Assembly: GCF_023699475.1 (NCBI RefSeq)
Contig: NZ_JALXFV010000002.1
Coordinates: 248,001 to 312,000 of the forward strand
Reading direction: 5' to 3'
Source: Halomarina rubra
Lineage (GTDB): Archaea; Halobacteriota; Halobacteria; Halobacteriales; Haloarculaceae
DNA: 64,000 nt
Numbering within the stretch: the first letter of the stretch is position 1; each line of letters starts with the position of its first letter. Positions 49,397-57,680 of the stretch are shown in pieces. The notes below the pieces were generated by a model that worked only from the letters and a program-made list of their open reading frames with translations, was not told the DNA's origin and ran no database searches. Both the position numbers and the translations under genes were made by a program.

Positions 49397-50563
49397 TCAC
49401 TCCTCCAGTTCGGTCACGAGTTCGTCGGCGACGCGCAGTCCCAGCCCCGTCTTGTCGCCACGGAACTCGGTGGCCGAGTCCTCCCGGACGAACAGCGTCC
49501 GCGTCTCGTCGCTGCCGAGGACGCCGGCGTCGTTGGCGACGACGAACGCGAGGTCGACCCGCTCCAGGGTCTTCCGGGCGACGCGGGCCAGGTCCTCGTC
49601 GTCCCCGCCCGTCTCGAGTTTGAACCCGACGATGGGGAGGTCGGGGTGTGCCTCTCGGACCGTGTCGATGAGCTTCGGGGTCGCCGCCAGGTCGAGCGTC
49701 AGGTCCCGCCCCGAGCGGAGCTTCGACTCGCTGGCGTCGACGGTGTAGTCGGAGATGGCCGCCGCGGAGACGAGCGCGTCAGCGCCCGACTCGACGGCGT
49801 CGAGGACCGAGGCGGTCATGTCGGCGGCGCTCTCGACGCCAGCGACGGTGGCGTACGGGACGTCGGGGCCGTCGTGGACGAGCGTCACGTCCGCGCCGCG
49901 GACGTAACACGCCTTGGCGACGGCTCGACCGGTCCGACCCGACGCGCGGTTGGTCAGCGTCCGGACCGGGTCGATGCGCTCGCTCGTCGCGCCGCTCGTG
50001 ACGACGACGTGTCGGCCGGCCAGCGGTCGCTCACCGACCGCACGGGCGGTGGCGAGGACGATGGCCTCCTCGGTGGCGATCTTCGCCTTCCCCTCCTCGA
50101 TGCGCGGGTCGACGAACTCGACGTCCCACGATTTGACGCGCTCGATGGCGTCGAGCACCCCGGGGTGGTCGTACATCGGTTCGTGCATCGCGGGCGCGAC
50201 GACGACCGGTACACCTGCCCCGAGCGCCGTCGTCGCGCAGGTCGTCACGGGCGTGTCGTCGACGGCCGCGGCCATCTTCCCAACGGTGTTGGCGGTCGCC
50301 GGGGCGACGAGCAACACGTCGGCCCAGCCGTCGCGACCGCAGAACTCGACGTGCTCGACACGGCCCGTGATCTCGGTCACGACGTCGTTGTCGGTCGCGT
50401 ACTGGAGCGACCACGGGTGGATGATGCCGGTCGCACTTCCCGACATCACGGCTTTCACCGACGCGCCCTGCCGTCGCAACTCGTGGGCCAGTTCGACGGT
50501 CTTCACCGCCGCGATGGAACCGGAGACCCCGAGAGCGACGTTCACTCCGTCCAGCGTACTCAT
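49397..50563 (-). CDS. coaBC: Bifunctional phosphopantothenoylcysteine decarboxylase/synthetase
   Basis: ATG 50563 gives 388 aa. The N-terminal CoaC flavodoxin-like domain (~1-175) has GVSGSIAAVKT, the catalytic His71 in RVEHVEF, APATANTVGKMAAAVDDT and APAMHEPMY (archaeal version of PAMNxxMW). The CoaB domain (~180-388) has VVVTSGATSERIDPVRTLTN, ASGRTGRAVAKACYVRGADV and VSAAAISDYTVDASESKLRS. Together they make 4'-phosphopantetheine for coenzyme A. It is a single gene, start-proximal to a ~230-bp gap before the flavoprotein stop. Confidence 0.95.
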   Translation of the reverse strand: MSTLDGVNVALGVSGSIAAVKTVELAHELRRQGASVKAVMSGSATGIIHPWSLQYATDNDVVTEITGRVEHVEFCGRDGWADVLLVAPATANTVGKMAAAVDDTPVTTCATTALGAGVPVVVAPAMHEPMYDHPGVLDAIERVKSWDVEFVDPRIEEGKAKIATEEAIVLATARAVGERPLAGRHVVVTSGATSERIDPVRTLTNRASGRTGRAVAKACYVRGADVTLVHDGPDVPYATVAGVESAADMTASVLDAVESGADALVSAAAISDYTVDASESKLRSGRDLTLDLAATPKLIDTVREAHPDLPIVGFKLETGGDDEDLARVARKTLERVDLAFVVANDAGVLGSDETRTLFVREDSATEFRGDKTGLGLRVADELVTELEE

Positions 50564-50793
50564 ACCCGTGGTTCGCGGCCGAGGGGTAAAAACGAGGGGC
50601 GATACGACTCGGCGAGGACGCGAGCGGACGTCACCGGTCGTCGCGTGCGACGGACGGCGGTGACGTACTCCCTTCCGGGGCCGGGGTCGTCGTGCCCCGC
50701 GAGACCGTCCGCCGGGACGGGTCAGTTCACGGGCGACCCTGGTCACGCACTCTGCCTTGAACCTGCGGACCGGGTTCTTCGGGGAAAGACGCG

Positions 50794-51588
50794 TTACTCG
50801 TCGTCGACGAGGCTCGGGTGGGGCGTCGGCGCGTCGGCGTGGGGTTCGGCGAACCACTCGGTCATCGTCGCCATCGAGTCGCGTTCGCGGCGCTCGCGTT
50901 CTTCGTCGTCGATCTCCTCACAGCCCGGAGGTATCTCCCGGTCACGGCCCGAGAAGTAGCCCTCTGGGGCGACCCAGTCGTGGTAGAACGGCACGTCGGA
51001 GTCGTCGACGAGACGCAGGGCGGTCTCCGCGCCGTGGCCGGCGGCGACGACGGCCTGGTGGGGCCGTTCGGCGACCCGACCTGCTGCGTACAGGCCGTCG
51101 ACGTCGGTTCGACCGTCGGCCTCGCAGTCGAGGTACGTCTTCGAGCCGCGTTTCACGACGCCGACGTCGATCGAGTCGAGGAACCCCACGTCGTTCTTCG
51201 TCGCGACGACGACGAAGGCGGCGAGCAGTCGGTCGCCGTCGACGGCCACCTCGAACCGAGGGTCGTGGGCCGCTGCAGTGTCGGCCTCGGCCTCGGCGGC
51301 GCTCCCGGCGATGTCGGGAGCCGCTCGAACGTCGGTGACGGTCCCCTCGCGGACCGAACAGCCGGCGTCGCGAGCCTGTCGCTCGGTCATGTCGAGCAGG
51401 GTGCGGGGGTTGACACCGGCCGGGAACCCGGGGAAGTTCTCGACGTGAGCGTTGCGACGGAGGATGGACTCGTCCGCTCGGACGAGCAGGGTGTCGAGTC
51501 CGGCGCGGGCGGTGAACAGTCCCGCGGTGAGGCCGGCGAGACCGCCACCGACGACGAGGACGTCGGTGTGGTCGGTCGTCTCGTGCAT
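50794..51588 (-). CDS. FAD-dependent oxidoreductase, single-domain thioredoxin-reductase-like
   Basis: 264 aa. The FAD Rossmann motif is VLVVGGGLAGLTAGLFTARA (10-29) and the C-terminal FAD motif is DVDGLYAAGRVAERPHQAVV. Between them there is no NADPH-binding domain and no CxxC, unlike thioredoxin reductase (~310-330 aa). The only cysteines are isolated. It may accept electrons from another protein or bind a lipid or quinone. The charged C-terminal ~60 residues (REIPPGCEEIDDEERERRER...) are an extra tail. It is divergent from the SRPBCC gene. Confidence 0.83.
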   Translation of the reverse strand: MHETTDHTDVLVVGGGLAGLTAGLFTARAGLDTLLVRADESILRRNAHVENFPGFPAGVNPRTLLDMTERQARDAGCSVREGTVTDVRAAPDIAGSAAEAEADTAAAHDPRFEVAVDGDRLLAAFVVVATKNDVGFLDSIDVGVVKRGSKTYLDCEADGRTDVDGLYAAGRVAERPHQAVVAAGHGAETALRLVDDSDVPFYHDWVAPEGYFSGRDREIPPGCEEIDDEERERRERDSMATMTEWFAEPHADAPTPHPSLVDDE

Positions 51589-51698
51589 GGTGTGACTCGG
51601 CGAGGCCGCGGTACAAGCGGTTCGGTTTCCCGCTCGCGGCCGGTCTCGCCCCCGTCGGGCGGGCGAACACTTACACCCACCCCCGAAGTAGCGCTGGT

Positions 51699-52229
51699 GT
51701 GGACACCGTCAAGGTCAGCACGCTGGTGTATCTGCCGCCCGAGGAGGTGTACGACTTTCTCATGGACTTCCCGGGGTACGCCGACTACTCGAAGCATCTG
51801 ACGGGCGTGCAACGCCACGGCGACGGGACGCCGGGGACCGAGTACGACATCACGTTCTCCTGGTGGAAGCTGAACTACACCACCCGCTCGCGGGTGACCG
51901 ACGTCACCCCACCCGAGCGCATCGACTGGGCCATCGTCAAGGACATCGACGCCCGCGGCGCGTGGATCGTCGACCACGTCCCCGAGAAAGCGCCCGCGGG
52001 GAGAGACGACGCCTGTCGGGTGAGCATCTACGTCGAGTTCAACCCGGACTCCGCGGACAAGAGCGCCATCAACCTCCCCGCGTTCGTCTCCTTCGGCTGG
52101 GTCGTCGAGAAGGTCAAGCCGAAGATCAAGGAGGAGGCCGAGCGCATCGTCCGGCGCATCGTCGCCGACCTCGAAGGCGAAGACCGCCCCGTCGAACTCG
52201 TCGTCCACGACTCGCCGGACTCGGTGTGA
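51699..52229 (+). CDS. SRPBCC-fold (polyketide cyclase/START-like) protein
   Basis: The GTG at 51699 is preceded by a CTTACAC element at promoter distance. 176 aa. It begins VDTVKVSTLVYLPPEEVYDF (read as Met) and continues MDFPGYADYSKHLTGVQRHG, the usual start of this helix-grip fold, then DITFSWWKLNYTTRSRVTDV and PPERIDWAIVKDID. Such proteins bind hydrophobic ligands in a deep pocket, such as quinones (COQ10-like) or lipids. It contains no catalytic motif. It is divergent from the flavoprotein gene (110 bp between starts), and both could handle the same ligand (speculative). Confidence 0.82.
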   Translation: MDTVKVSTLVYLPPEEVYDFLMDFPGYADYSKHLTGVQRHGDGTPGTEYDITFSWWKLNYTTRSRVTDVTPPERIDWAIVKDIDARGAWIVDHVPEKAPAGRDDACRVSIYVEFNPDSADKSAINLPAFVSFGWVVEKVKPKIKEEAERIVRRIVADLEGEDRPVELVVHDSPDSV

Positions 52230-52287
52230 CCACCGGGCGGACGCGTCGCTCACCGTCGATAGTGGCAGAGACGAAGGAGTGTCCGAC

Positions 52288-52920
52288 TCAGTCCTCGTAG
52301 TCGCCGCCGTACTTCAGGAAGAAGAAGGCCAGACCGAGCGTCGAGACCATCGCGATGAGCGTCGCGATACCGAGGGTCTTCGGCGCGTCTCCGACGACCG
52401 GTTCGGCTGCCGCAACCGGAGCGGCCCGCGGCACGTCGGAGCCGACGGCGAGCGCGCCGAGCATCCCGCTGCCGGCGTGGGGGTCACACTGGTACTCGAC
52501 GATGCCCGAGACGTCGTCGGGTACCGTCCACTCGAAGGTGCCACTGCCCTGCAGCGGACTCTCGAACTCCGCGCCACTGGTCGCGTGGACGTTGTGGCCC
52601 GACGACTGCCACTCCCAGACGATGGTCGTGCCGGGGTCGACGTGGACCGCCACCGGGTCGAACGAGTACTCGTTCGGCCCCACACCCACCTGGATGGTGA
52701 CCTCCGACTCCCCGGTCGCGTCCGTCCCGCTCTGGGGGCCCTCGTAACCGTTCGCACCCGAAATCCCGTAGTCGACGGGCTGGCCACTGCCGCCACCGCC
52801 GCCACCGCTCTCGTTGCCTTCCTGTGCGCTCGCCGTCCCCGCGGTTCCCGCGGCGACGACTCCGCCAACGGTCGCGGCGCGGAGGAAGTCGCGACGCTTC
52901 AGTCCCGTCTCGTCGGTCAT
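52288..52920 (-). CDS. Halocyanin-type blue copper protein, membrane-anchored (copy 2)
   Basis: 210 aa. Tat signal KRRDFLRAATVGG, Gly/Ser linker, plastocyanin fold with His109 (SGHNVHATSG), Cys145, His148 and Met153 (YQCDPHAGSGM), then a C-terminal helix (LGIATLIAMVSTLGLAFFFL). Organisation is the same as the copy at 18916, but signal, linker and anchor differ. The central 307 bp are nearly identical at DNA level. It stands alone, away from respiratory genes, and may be a second, differently regulated acceptor for the cytochrome b complex or a donor to a terminal oxidase. Confidence 0.92.
   Translation of the reverse strand: MTDETGLKRRDFLRAATVGGVVAAGTAGTASAQEGNESGGGGGGSGQPVDYGISGANGYEGPQSGTDATGESEVTIQVGVGPNEYSFDPVAVHVDPGTTIVWEWQSSGHNVHATSGAEFESPLQGSGTFEWTVPDDVSGIVEYQCDPHAGSGMLGALAVGSDVPRAAPVAAAEPVVGDAPKTLGIATLIAMVSTLGLAFFFLKYGGDYED
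52427..52733 (-). repeat. 307-bp tract shared with the first halocyanin gene
   Basis: Reverse-complement match to 19142-19448 with seven mismatches by eye (about 98% identity); only one changes an amino acid (Ala to Thr). The borders are abrupt on both sides. Confidence 0.85.
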
Positions 52921-53102
52921 ACCGGTGTTTGGCTACCGGGCTAACTCAATCCTTCGACTTTTTTCTTCGTCGGGTGCGCTCGCTTTGCTCGCCCACCACT
53001 CCTCGAAAAACGTCGATTAAAAAGGCCGCTCGCTCTCTCGCGGTACGACAGCGCTGGCGTCTACCGCATCCGCACCGCGTCCGTACCGCGTCCGCTCTGT
53101 GA

Positions 53103-53369
53103 CTATATCGCGAGGTCGCCCTTGGCCTTCTTCACGGTGATGGCATCGGCGTCGACGGCCTCGGTGTCGAGGTGCATCGGGATGTACTCCCGGCGTTCGA
53201 ACGTCTCCTTCTCCTCGGGCTGACCCACCGTACACCACAACTGGGGTTCGTCGGGGCCGTGCCAGTCGCCCTGGCGGTTGATGGCGAAGCAGACGACCTC
53301 CTCGTCACCGTACTCGATGACGGCGTCCTTCCGGATGCCGGGGTCGCCGTGGATGATGAGGTTCTTCAT
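53103..53369 (-). CDS. Conserved haloarchaeal small protein, 88 aa
   Basis: It starts MKNLIIHGDPGIRKDAVIEY and continues VVCFAINRQGDWHGPDEPQL and WCTVGQPEEKETFERREYIP. It is a compact beta-rich soluble protein with two cysteines. It resembles the family named after HAH_0734 in Haloarcula (from memory). There is no signal or membrane segment. It lies between the divergent promoter of the halocyanin copy 2 side and the secreted hydrolase stop (53466). Function unknown. Confidence 0.78.
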   Translation of the reverse strand: MKNLIIHGDPGIRKDAVIEYGDEEVVCFAINRQGDWHGPDEPQLWCTVGQPEEKETFERREYIPMHLDTEAVDADAITVKKAKGDLAI

Positions 53370-53465
53370 GTGTCGTCCTCTGCCCGATGGGCGGTTAAGC
53401 GCTTCGAGTTCTCGGACCCGACGACGAGGCGGTGCGGGTCCCCGAGAGCACGAGCGGCTACGCGC

Positions 53466-54380
53466 TCAGTCGAAGTACGAGACGTTGTCCATGTGGTACA
53501 CCATCTCGTCGGTGCAGTTGTCGAGGTAGCCCGAGTGATCGCTGCCGACCTGCGCGGTGGCGTCGTAGTCGGTGTAGTTCCTGGGGGCGGTGTTGCCCGA
53601 CTCCTTGCCGGTCTCACCGAGCGCCTGGTCGAACTCGATGGTGTTGTACGCCGTCGAGAGGACGTTGTCGTCCTCGGAGTAGTAGTTGAACGTCGCGCGG
53701 GTCTCGTTGGCGACGGCGTAGTACCCGTCGCCGTGTTCGAGCGTGGGCCGTTCGTTGTCCACCGCACCGCCGAGGACGTGGACGGACTCGACGCGCCAAC
53801 CCTGGTCGTCCCAGTACGACGAGGCGTCGAGGGCTTCGAGGGCGCTGAACGTCACCTCCGCGCCCAGCGAGTGACAGGCGACCCGGACGGTTCCGCCACA
53901 GTAGTACTTGTAGTCGAGCAGGAACTGCGCCAGTTTCGACCCGTTCTGGACGGCGATGTCCTGGGCGGTGCCCCACCCCGAGTCCCACCCGCTCCCCTCG
54001 TTGTTGTCCCAGGAGTAGCCGATGGTCGTCCCCCAGTACCCGTCGGCTTCGAGGGTCGACTTCGCGTGGGCGAACTTCTCGCGGGCGGCCTGCTCGGCGT
54101 CCGCGTCGTCGCCTTTCTTCTTCCACCCGTGGACGAACACGAGCAGGTCACTCGCACACGCGCCGTCGATACCCGGGACGGTGCCGACGGTGTCGTAGTC
54201 GAACGTGCCGTGGCCCGCCGTCAGGTTCGCGTCGCCGTCGAAGTGCCCGCGCGTGCTGACGTAGGGCGGGACCGTCGCGGCGCTCGCAGTCCCCCCGACC
54301 GACCCGAGGAGCGTCGCGCCGGCGGCGACGGTGGCGGTTCGGCGGACGAAACGTCGTCGTGAGATGGATGACTCTCGCAT
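53466..54380 (-). CDS. Tat-exported alpha/beta hydrolase (lipase/esterase-like)
   Basis: 304 aa. Tat signal SRRRFVRRTATVAAGATLLG with cleavage near residue 34. The hydrolase core shows the oxyanion segment LLVFVHGWKKKGDDAD, the nucleophile elbow VACHSLGAEVTFSALEAL (Gly of GxSxG replaced by Cys), an acid in NYYSEDDNVLSTAY and a His in VGSDHSGYLDNC. Several cysteines may form disulfides outside the cell. The substrate is unknown. It has its own promoter region; an A/T-rich element AATTAATTTTATG (minus strand, ~54450-54462) lies ~70 nt upstream, so this mRNA probably has a leader. Confidence 0.85.
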   Translation of the reverse strand: MRESSISRRRFVRRTATVAAGATLLGSVGGTASAATVPPYVSTRGHFDGDANLTAGHGTFDYDTVGTVPGIDGACASDLLVFVHGWKKKGDDADAEQAAREKFAHAKSTLEADGYWGTTIGYSWDNNEGSGWDSGWGTAQDIAVQNGSKLAQFLLDYKYYCGGTVRVACHSLGAEVTFSALEALDASSYWDDQGWRVESVHVLGGAVDNERPTLEHGDGYYAVANETRATFNYYSEDDNVLSTAYNTIEFDQALGETGKESGNTAPRNYTDYDATAQVGSDHSGYLDNCTDEMVYHMDNVSYFD

Positions 54381-54555
54381 GGATGTCTCTGTGAACGGAC
54401 CGCCGACCGACCGACGACCACGCTCGACTACATCTCTGGACAGAAGAACATAAAATTAATTGCGTGTGCTACTACTCCGATACGGAGTCGACGGTCCCGA
54501 ACCCATGAGAATCGGTCACGTGGCGGCGCTGTGGGGCGGGCACAGACCAAACGGG

Positions 54556-54562
54556 TTTTAAG
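54556..54562 (+). promoter_or_regulatory. TATA box of the L44e-S27e operon
   Basis: TTTTAAG, 31-37 nt before the ATG at 54593, implying a very short leader. Confidence 0.5.
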
Positions 54563-54592
54563 CCACGGGGAAGAACCGTTCTCCAACCAACC

Positions 54593-54877
54593 ATGCAGAT
54601 GCCACGCCGGTTCAACACGTACTGCCCGTACTGTGAGACCCACAACGAGCACGAGGTGGAGAAGGTCCGCAGTGGCCGCTCCTCCGGGATGAAGAAGGTC
54701 AACGACCGTCAGCGCCGACGCCGCGGCACCGGTATCGGTAACAGCGGTAAGTTCTCGAAGGTCCCCGGTGGCGACAAGCCCACCAAGAAGACGGACCTCG
54801 TCTACCGCTGCAGCGACTGTGGCAAGGCCCACCTCCGCGAGGGATGGCGCGCAGGCCGTCTGGAGTTCCAGGAGTAA
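54593..54877 (+). CDS. rpl44e: Ribosomal protein L44e (eL42)
   Basis: 94 aa. The [20 protein letters not shown] start matches the known haloarchaeal protein, so the first ATG is used. Zinc ligands Cys11-x2-Cys14 and a later Cys-x2-Cys ([10 protein letters not shown]) form the zinc-binding site of the archaeal/eukaryal large-subunit protein near the E site. The near-invariant [11 protein letters not shown] and [11 protein letters not shown] segments are present. It is followed five bases later by S27e in the same operon. Confidence 0.97.
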   Translation: MQMPRRFNTYCPYCETHNEHEVEKVRSGRSSGMKKVNDRQRRRRGTGIGNSGKFSKVPGGDKPTKKTDLVYRCSDCGKAHLREGWRAGRLEFQE

Positions 54878-54881
54878 GACG

Positions 54882-55058
54882 ATGGCAGGAAACTTCCACT
54901 CCGTCAAGTGCCCGGACTGCGAGAACGAACAGGTCGTCTTCGGGAAGGCGTCGACCGAGGTCGCGTGTGCCGTCTGTGGCCACGTCCTCGTCCGCCCGAC
55001 CGGCGGTGCCGCCGAGATCGAGGGCGAAGTCCTCGACACCGTCGAGCGCCGCGCGTAA
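54882..55058 (+). CDS. rps27e: Ribosomal protein S27e
   Basis: 58 aa. The zinc ribbon is Cys10-x2-Cys13 (VKCPDCENEQ) and Cys29-x2-Cys32 (VACAVCGHVL), followed by LVRPTGGAAEIEGE, the family end. It belongs to the small subunit of archaea and eukaryotes. Typical haloarchaeal order continues with initiation factor aIF2-alpha, but here the next gene is an unrelated acidic protein. A T-rich stretch (TTCTCTTCCGTTTT, 55067-55080) soon after the stop looks like a terminator. Confidence 0.96.
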   Translation: MAGNFHSVKCPDCENEQVVFGKASTEVACAVCGHVLVRPTGGAAEIEGEVLDTVERRA

Positions 55059-55066
55059 TCGACCGG

Positions 55067-55080
55067 TTCTCTTCCGTTTT
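55067..55080 (+). terminator. Pyrimidine/T-rich terminator after rps27e
   Basis: TTCTCTTCCGTTTT directly downstream of the S27e stop. Archaeal transcription ends in T-rich tracts, so this probably closes the ribosomal operon. Confidence 0.45.
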
Positions 55081-55150
55081 CACCCTGACCGAGTGACGAC
55101 ACCGGCTGGCAGCGACCACGCCTAAGTCACCGCCGGGAGTAGCCCCCGCC

Positions 55151-55513
55151 ATGAGTGACACCGACGGTCGGATGCAACCCGAACCAGCCGACGACTGGCC
55201 CGAGGGCCCGCTCTCGGAGGCCGACGCCCGCGACCTGCTGTTCGACCGCGAGGCCGCCGTCGCGGTGTGGGTGCTGGACCACGACGACGCGACCCGGACC
55301 GCCCTCCTCGGTCCGAACCCGCCCGAGGACGCCGTCCTCGACGTCGTCGTCGAGACCGCCGACGGGTTCGAGATGTACAGCTACACCCACCACGACACCG
55401 CGACGCAGTGGGTCACCTACGGCACCGAGGAGAAGGGGACCGACGAGGGGGCGACGATGCGCGACACGCTCGCCAGCTATCGCCTCCTGACGGGCGACAG
55501 CGACCTCGAGTAG
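55151..55513 (+). CDS. Uncharacterised acidic protein, 120 aa
   Basis: It begins MSDTDGRMQPEPADDWPEGP. Conserved-looking segments are LFDREAAVAVWVLDHDDATR, VETADGFEMYSYTHHDTATQ and WVTYGTEEKGTDEGATMRDT. It is soluble, without cysteine or known motifs. It follows the ribosomal operon by 92 bp with a likely independent promoter. I do not recognise the family. Confidence 0.68.
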   Translation: MSDTDGRMQPEPADDWPEGPLSEADARDLLFDREAAVAVWVLDHDDATRTALLGPNPPEDAVLDVVVETADGFEMYSYTHHDTATQWVTYGTEEKGTDEGATMRDTLASYRLLTGDSDLE

Positions 55514-55608
55514 CCCGCTCGCGCCACGCCGAGCGCGCAGTTGATGCTCCGCGCGTGCCTATCTCTCACAACCGCTGGCGAGCGTCCACCCTCGTCGGCG
55601 GCCCAACA

Positions 55609-56031
55609 ATGAGCGACATCGTCTCGACAGTCAGCCACTGGCCCGGCGTCCGCGTCGAACCCCACCGGTTCGGCGGCCGGGAGTTCGCCGTCGGCGGCCG
55701 GGAGTTCGGCCACGTCCACGGCACCCGCCACGTCGACGTCCCACTCACCCGACCGGTCCGGGACGTCCTGGTCGCCGAGAGGGTGACCGATGTCCACCAC
55801 CTCTACCCCGAGTCGGGGTGGGTGAGCTACTACCTCGACGTCGGCAGCGAGTCCGGCGCACTGCGACTGCTGCGCCTCTCGTACCTCCACCACGTCGCGA
55901 GTCTGAAACGTCGTGCGACCAAGCGCGGCGAGTCACTCGGAGTGCTCGACGGCGTCGACGTCGCCGCGGAACTCGACGCTCTCGACCCGAGCGACGACCT
56001 CCGAACCGCGTTCGGTCCGGTTCCCGCCTGA
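55609..56031 (+). CDS. DUF5519 (luciferase-domain) protein
   Basis: ATG 55609 gives 140 aa starting MSDIVSTVSHWPGVRVEPHR. It matches the small DUF5519 domain: FGGREFAVGGREFGHVHGTR, HVDVPLTRPVRDVLVAERVT, then HHLYPESGWVSYYLDVGSES and LRLLRLSYLHH. The domain was named for similarity to a luciferase subunit but has no shown light-emitting role; the conserved His cluster suggests metal or ligand binding. It is a single gene, same strand as its neighbours. Confidence 0.8.
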   Translation: MSDIVSTVSHWPGVRVEPHRFGGREFAVGGREFGHVHGTRHVDVPLTRPVRDVLVAERVTDVHHLYPESGWVSYYLDVGSESGALRLLRLSYLHHVASLKRRATKRGESLGVLDGVDVAAELDALDPSDDLRTAFGPVPA

Positions 56032-56122
56032 GCGGTCGGAGGTGAGACCGTCTCGGCCGTCGGACCGCTCCCGGAACGCCCTCACGACGGCGGGTGGCAC
56101 CGGCTCACACCGCTGGGGTGCG

Positions 56123-56128
56123 TTTATC
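56123..56128 (+). promoter_or_regulatory. TATA box of the Eis-like gene
   Basis: TTTATC in the context GTGCGTTTATCTC, 24-29 nt before the ATG at 56152; a leaderless transcript is expected. Confidence 0.5.
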
Positions 56129-56151
56129 TCCCCTCCCCGTCCATCGCCGCT

Positions 56152-57408
56152 ATGACCCTTCAGTACCGCGCGGTCCCCGACGAGGACCGCGACGAGTTCC
56201 GTCGCCTGCTGACCTACGCGTTCCGGCCGACGGAGACACACGAGACCGTCGAGGACGAGGAGGACGTGCCCGCCCCCGCACAACCAGGGGCACGACGCGG
56301 CATCTACGACGGCGACGAGTTGCTCTGTACCGGTCGTCACTACTGGTTCACGCTCGACGTCCGTGGCACGCCCCTGGAGGTGCCGGGGCTCTCGGCGGTG
56401 TCGACGCCGCCGTGGAACCGCCGACGAGGGCTCGTCCGCCGCCTGCTCTCGGAGTCCCTCGAAGAGTATCGCGAGCGCGAAGCGTGGTTCTCCCTGCTCT
56501 GGCCGTTCGAACACCCCTTCTATGCGAAGTTCGGGTGGGCGACGGTCACCGAGTACGCCGAGGTGAGCGTCGCGCCGGACGACCTCGACTTCGTCGACCG
56601 GGTCGACCCCGACGGCCGGTTCGTCGAACTCGACGCCGACCGATGGGCGGACTGCGAGCGCGTCTACCGCGCCGCCAACGACCAGACGCTCGCGTGCTAC
56701 CGGACCGAGGAGTGGTGGCGAAAACGCGTGTTCAAGGGCTGGCGGAAGGACCCGTACGTCGCCGGTGTCGAACGCGAGTCGGCCGACGGCGAGTCCGAAC
56801 TCGTCGGCTACGTCGTCTACACCGTCGACGACGGCGACGACGGCCGGACCCTGAAGGTCCACGAGCGCGGCGCGGTCGACCACGCCGCCCGCGTCGAACT
56901 GTTCCGGTTCTGCCGGTACCACGACTCGCAGGTCTCGACCGTCGAACTGTACGACCGCCCGGACACCCGGCTGTTCGACCTCGTCACCGACCCGCGGGAC
57001 GTCTCCATCGAACTGCACCCCGGTCCGATGGGCCGACTGGTCGACGTGAGGCGCGCGCTCGAAGCGCTCGACTACCCGGACGAGGTCGACGGGCGGGTCG
57101 GCCTCGCCGTCACCGACGAGCTGGCGACGTGGAACGACGCGAGCTACGAACTGACCGTCGAGGACGGGACGGCGACCTGCGAGCGACTGGACTCGGGGGT
57201 CGCAACCGGTGCCGACGACGGCGACGACACGGAAGGGAACGACGCGGACGTGGCCGTCGACGTCGGGCCGCTGTCGCAACTCGCGTTCGGCTACCGGACG
57301 GCGAGCGACCTCCGGACGGTCGGTCGGCTGTCGGCCGACGACGACGCCGTCGCGACGCTCGACGCGCTGTTCCCCGAGACGACGACCCTGCCTCCGGAGG
57401 GGTTCTGA
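56152..57408 (+). CDS. Eis-like N-acetyltransferase with SCP2-type C-terminus
   Basis: 418 aa, three domains as in Eis: two GNAT folds and a C-terminal sterol-carrier-like domain. The first GNAT has VPGLSAVSTPPWNRRRGLVR with the acetyl-CoA loop RRRGLVRRLL, then FSLLWPFEHPFYAKFGWATV. The second GNAT spans ~160-285. The SCP2-like part starts near PDTRLFDLVTDPRDVSIELH and ends in LSQLAFGYRTASDLRTVGRL. Eis enzymes acetylate amines such as aminoglycosides or lysines. An acidic linker (ATGADDGDDTEGNDADVAVD) is a halophilic insertion. Confidence 0.88.
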   Translation: MTLQYRAVPDEDRDEFRRLLTYAFRPTETHETVEDEEDVPAPAQPGARRGIYDGDELLCTGRHYWFTLDVRGTPLEVPGLSAVSTPPWNRRRGLVRRLLSESLEEYREREAWFSLLWPFEHPFYAKFGWATVTEYAEVSVAPDDLDFVDRVDPDGRFVELDADRWADCERVYRAANDQTLACYRTEEWWRKRVFKGWRKDPYVAGVERESADGESELVGYVVYTVDDGDDGRTLKVHERGAVDHAARVELFRFCRYHDSQVSTVELYDRPDTRLFDLVTDPRDVSIELHPGPMGRLVDVRRALEALDYPDEVDGRVGLAVTDELATWNDASYELTVEDGTATCERLDSGVATGADDGDDTEGNDADVAVDVGPLSQLAFGYRTASDLRTVGRLSADDDAVATLDALFPETTTLPPEGF

Positions 57409-57432
57409 GGCGACGGCGGCCACGGCGTCGCC
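57409..57432 (+). terminator. Hairpin after the Eis-like gene
   Basis: GGCGACG (57409-57415) pairs with CGTCGCC (57426-57432) around a 10-nt loop, directly at the stop of the Eis-like gene and ahead of the convergent miniprotein. There is no T-run, so the terminator call is tentative. Confidence 0.3.
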
Positions 57433-57481
57433 ACTCACCGACGTGACCGGTGAGCAGGAGTGTGGCCGCGAACGTCGCCGC

Positions 57482-57601
57482 TCAGAGCAGGCGCATCGCG
57501 ACGCCGACGAGCAACACGACGAGGCCGACGAGCGTCGTCGCGGGTTCCGGGAACACGAGCAGGCCGAGGCCGACGAGCATGACGAGTGTGGACGTCTGCA
57601 T
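57482..57601 (-). CDS. 39-aa membrane miniprotein with two short helices
   Basis: ATG 57601, MQTSTLVMLVGLGLLVFPEP then ATTLVGLVVLLVGVAMRLL. The FPEP turn between the two hydrophobic segments suggests a hairpin or one kinked helix. Codon use is consistent with a real gene. Miniproteins of this layout are common in haloarchaea and of unknown role. Confidence 0.55.
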   Translation of the reverse strand: MQTSTLVMLVGLGLLVFPEPATTLVGLVVLLVGVAMRLL

Positions 57602-57680
57602 ACGGGCCGGAACTCACGCCGGCCGAGAAAACCTTGTGCCTGCGGAAACGGTCGCCGAGCGGTCGTCGTGTGACGCCCGC

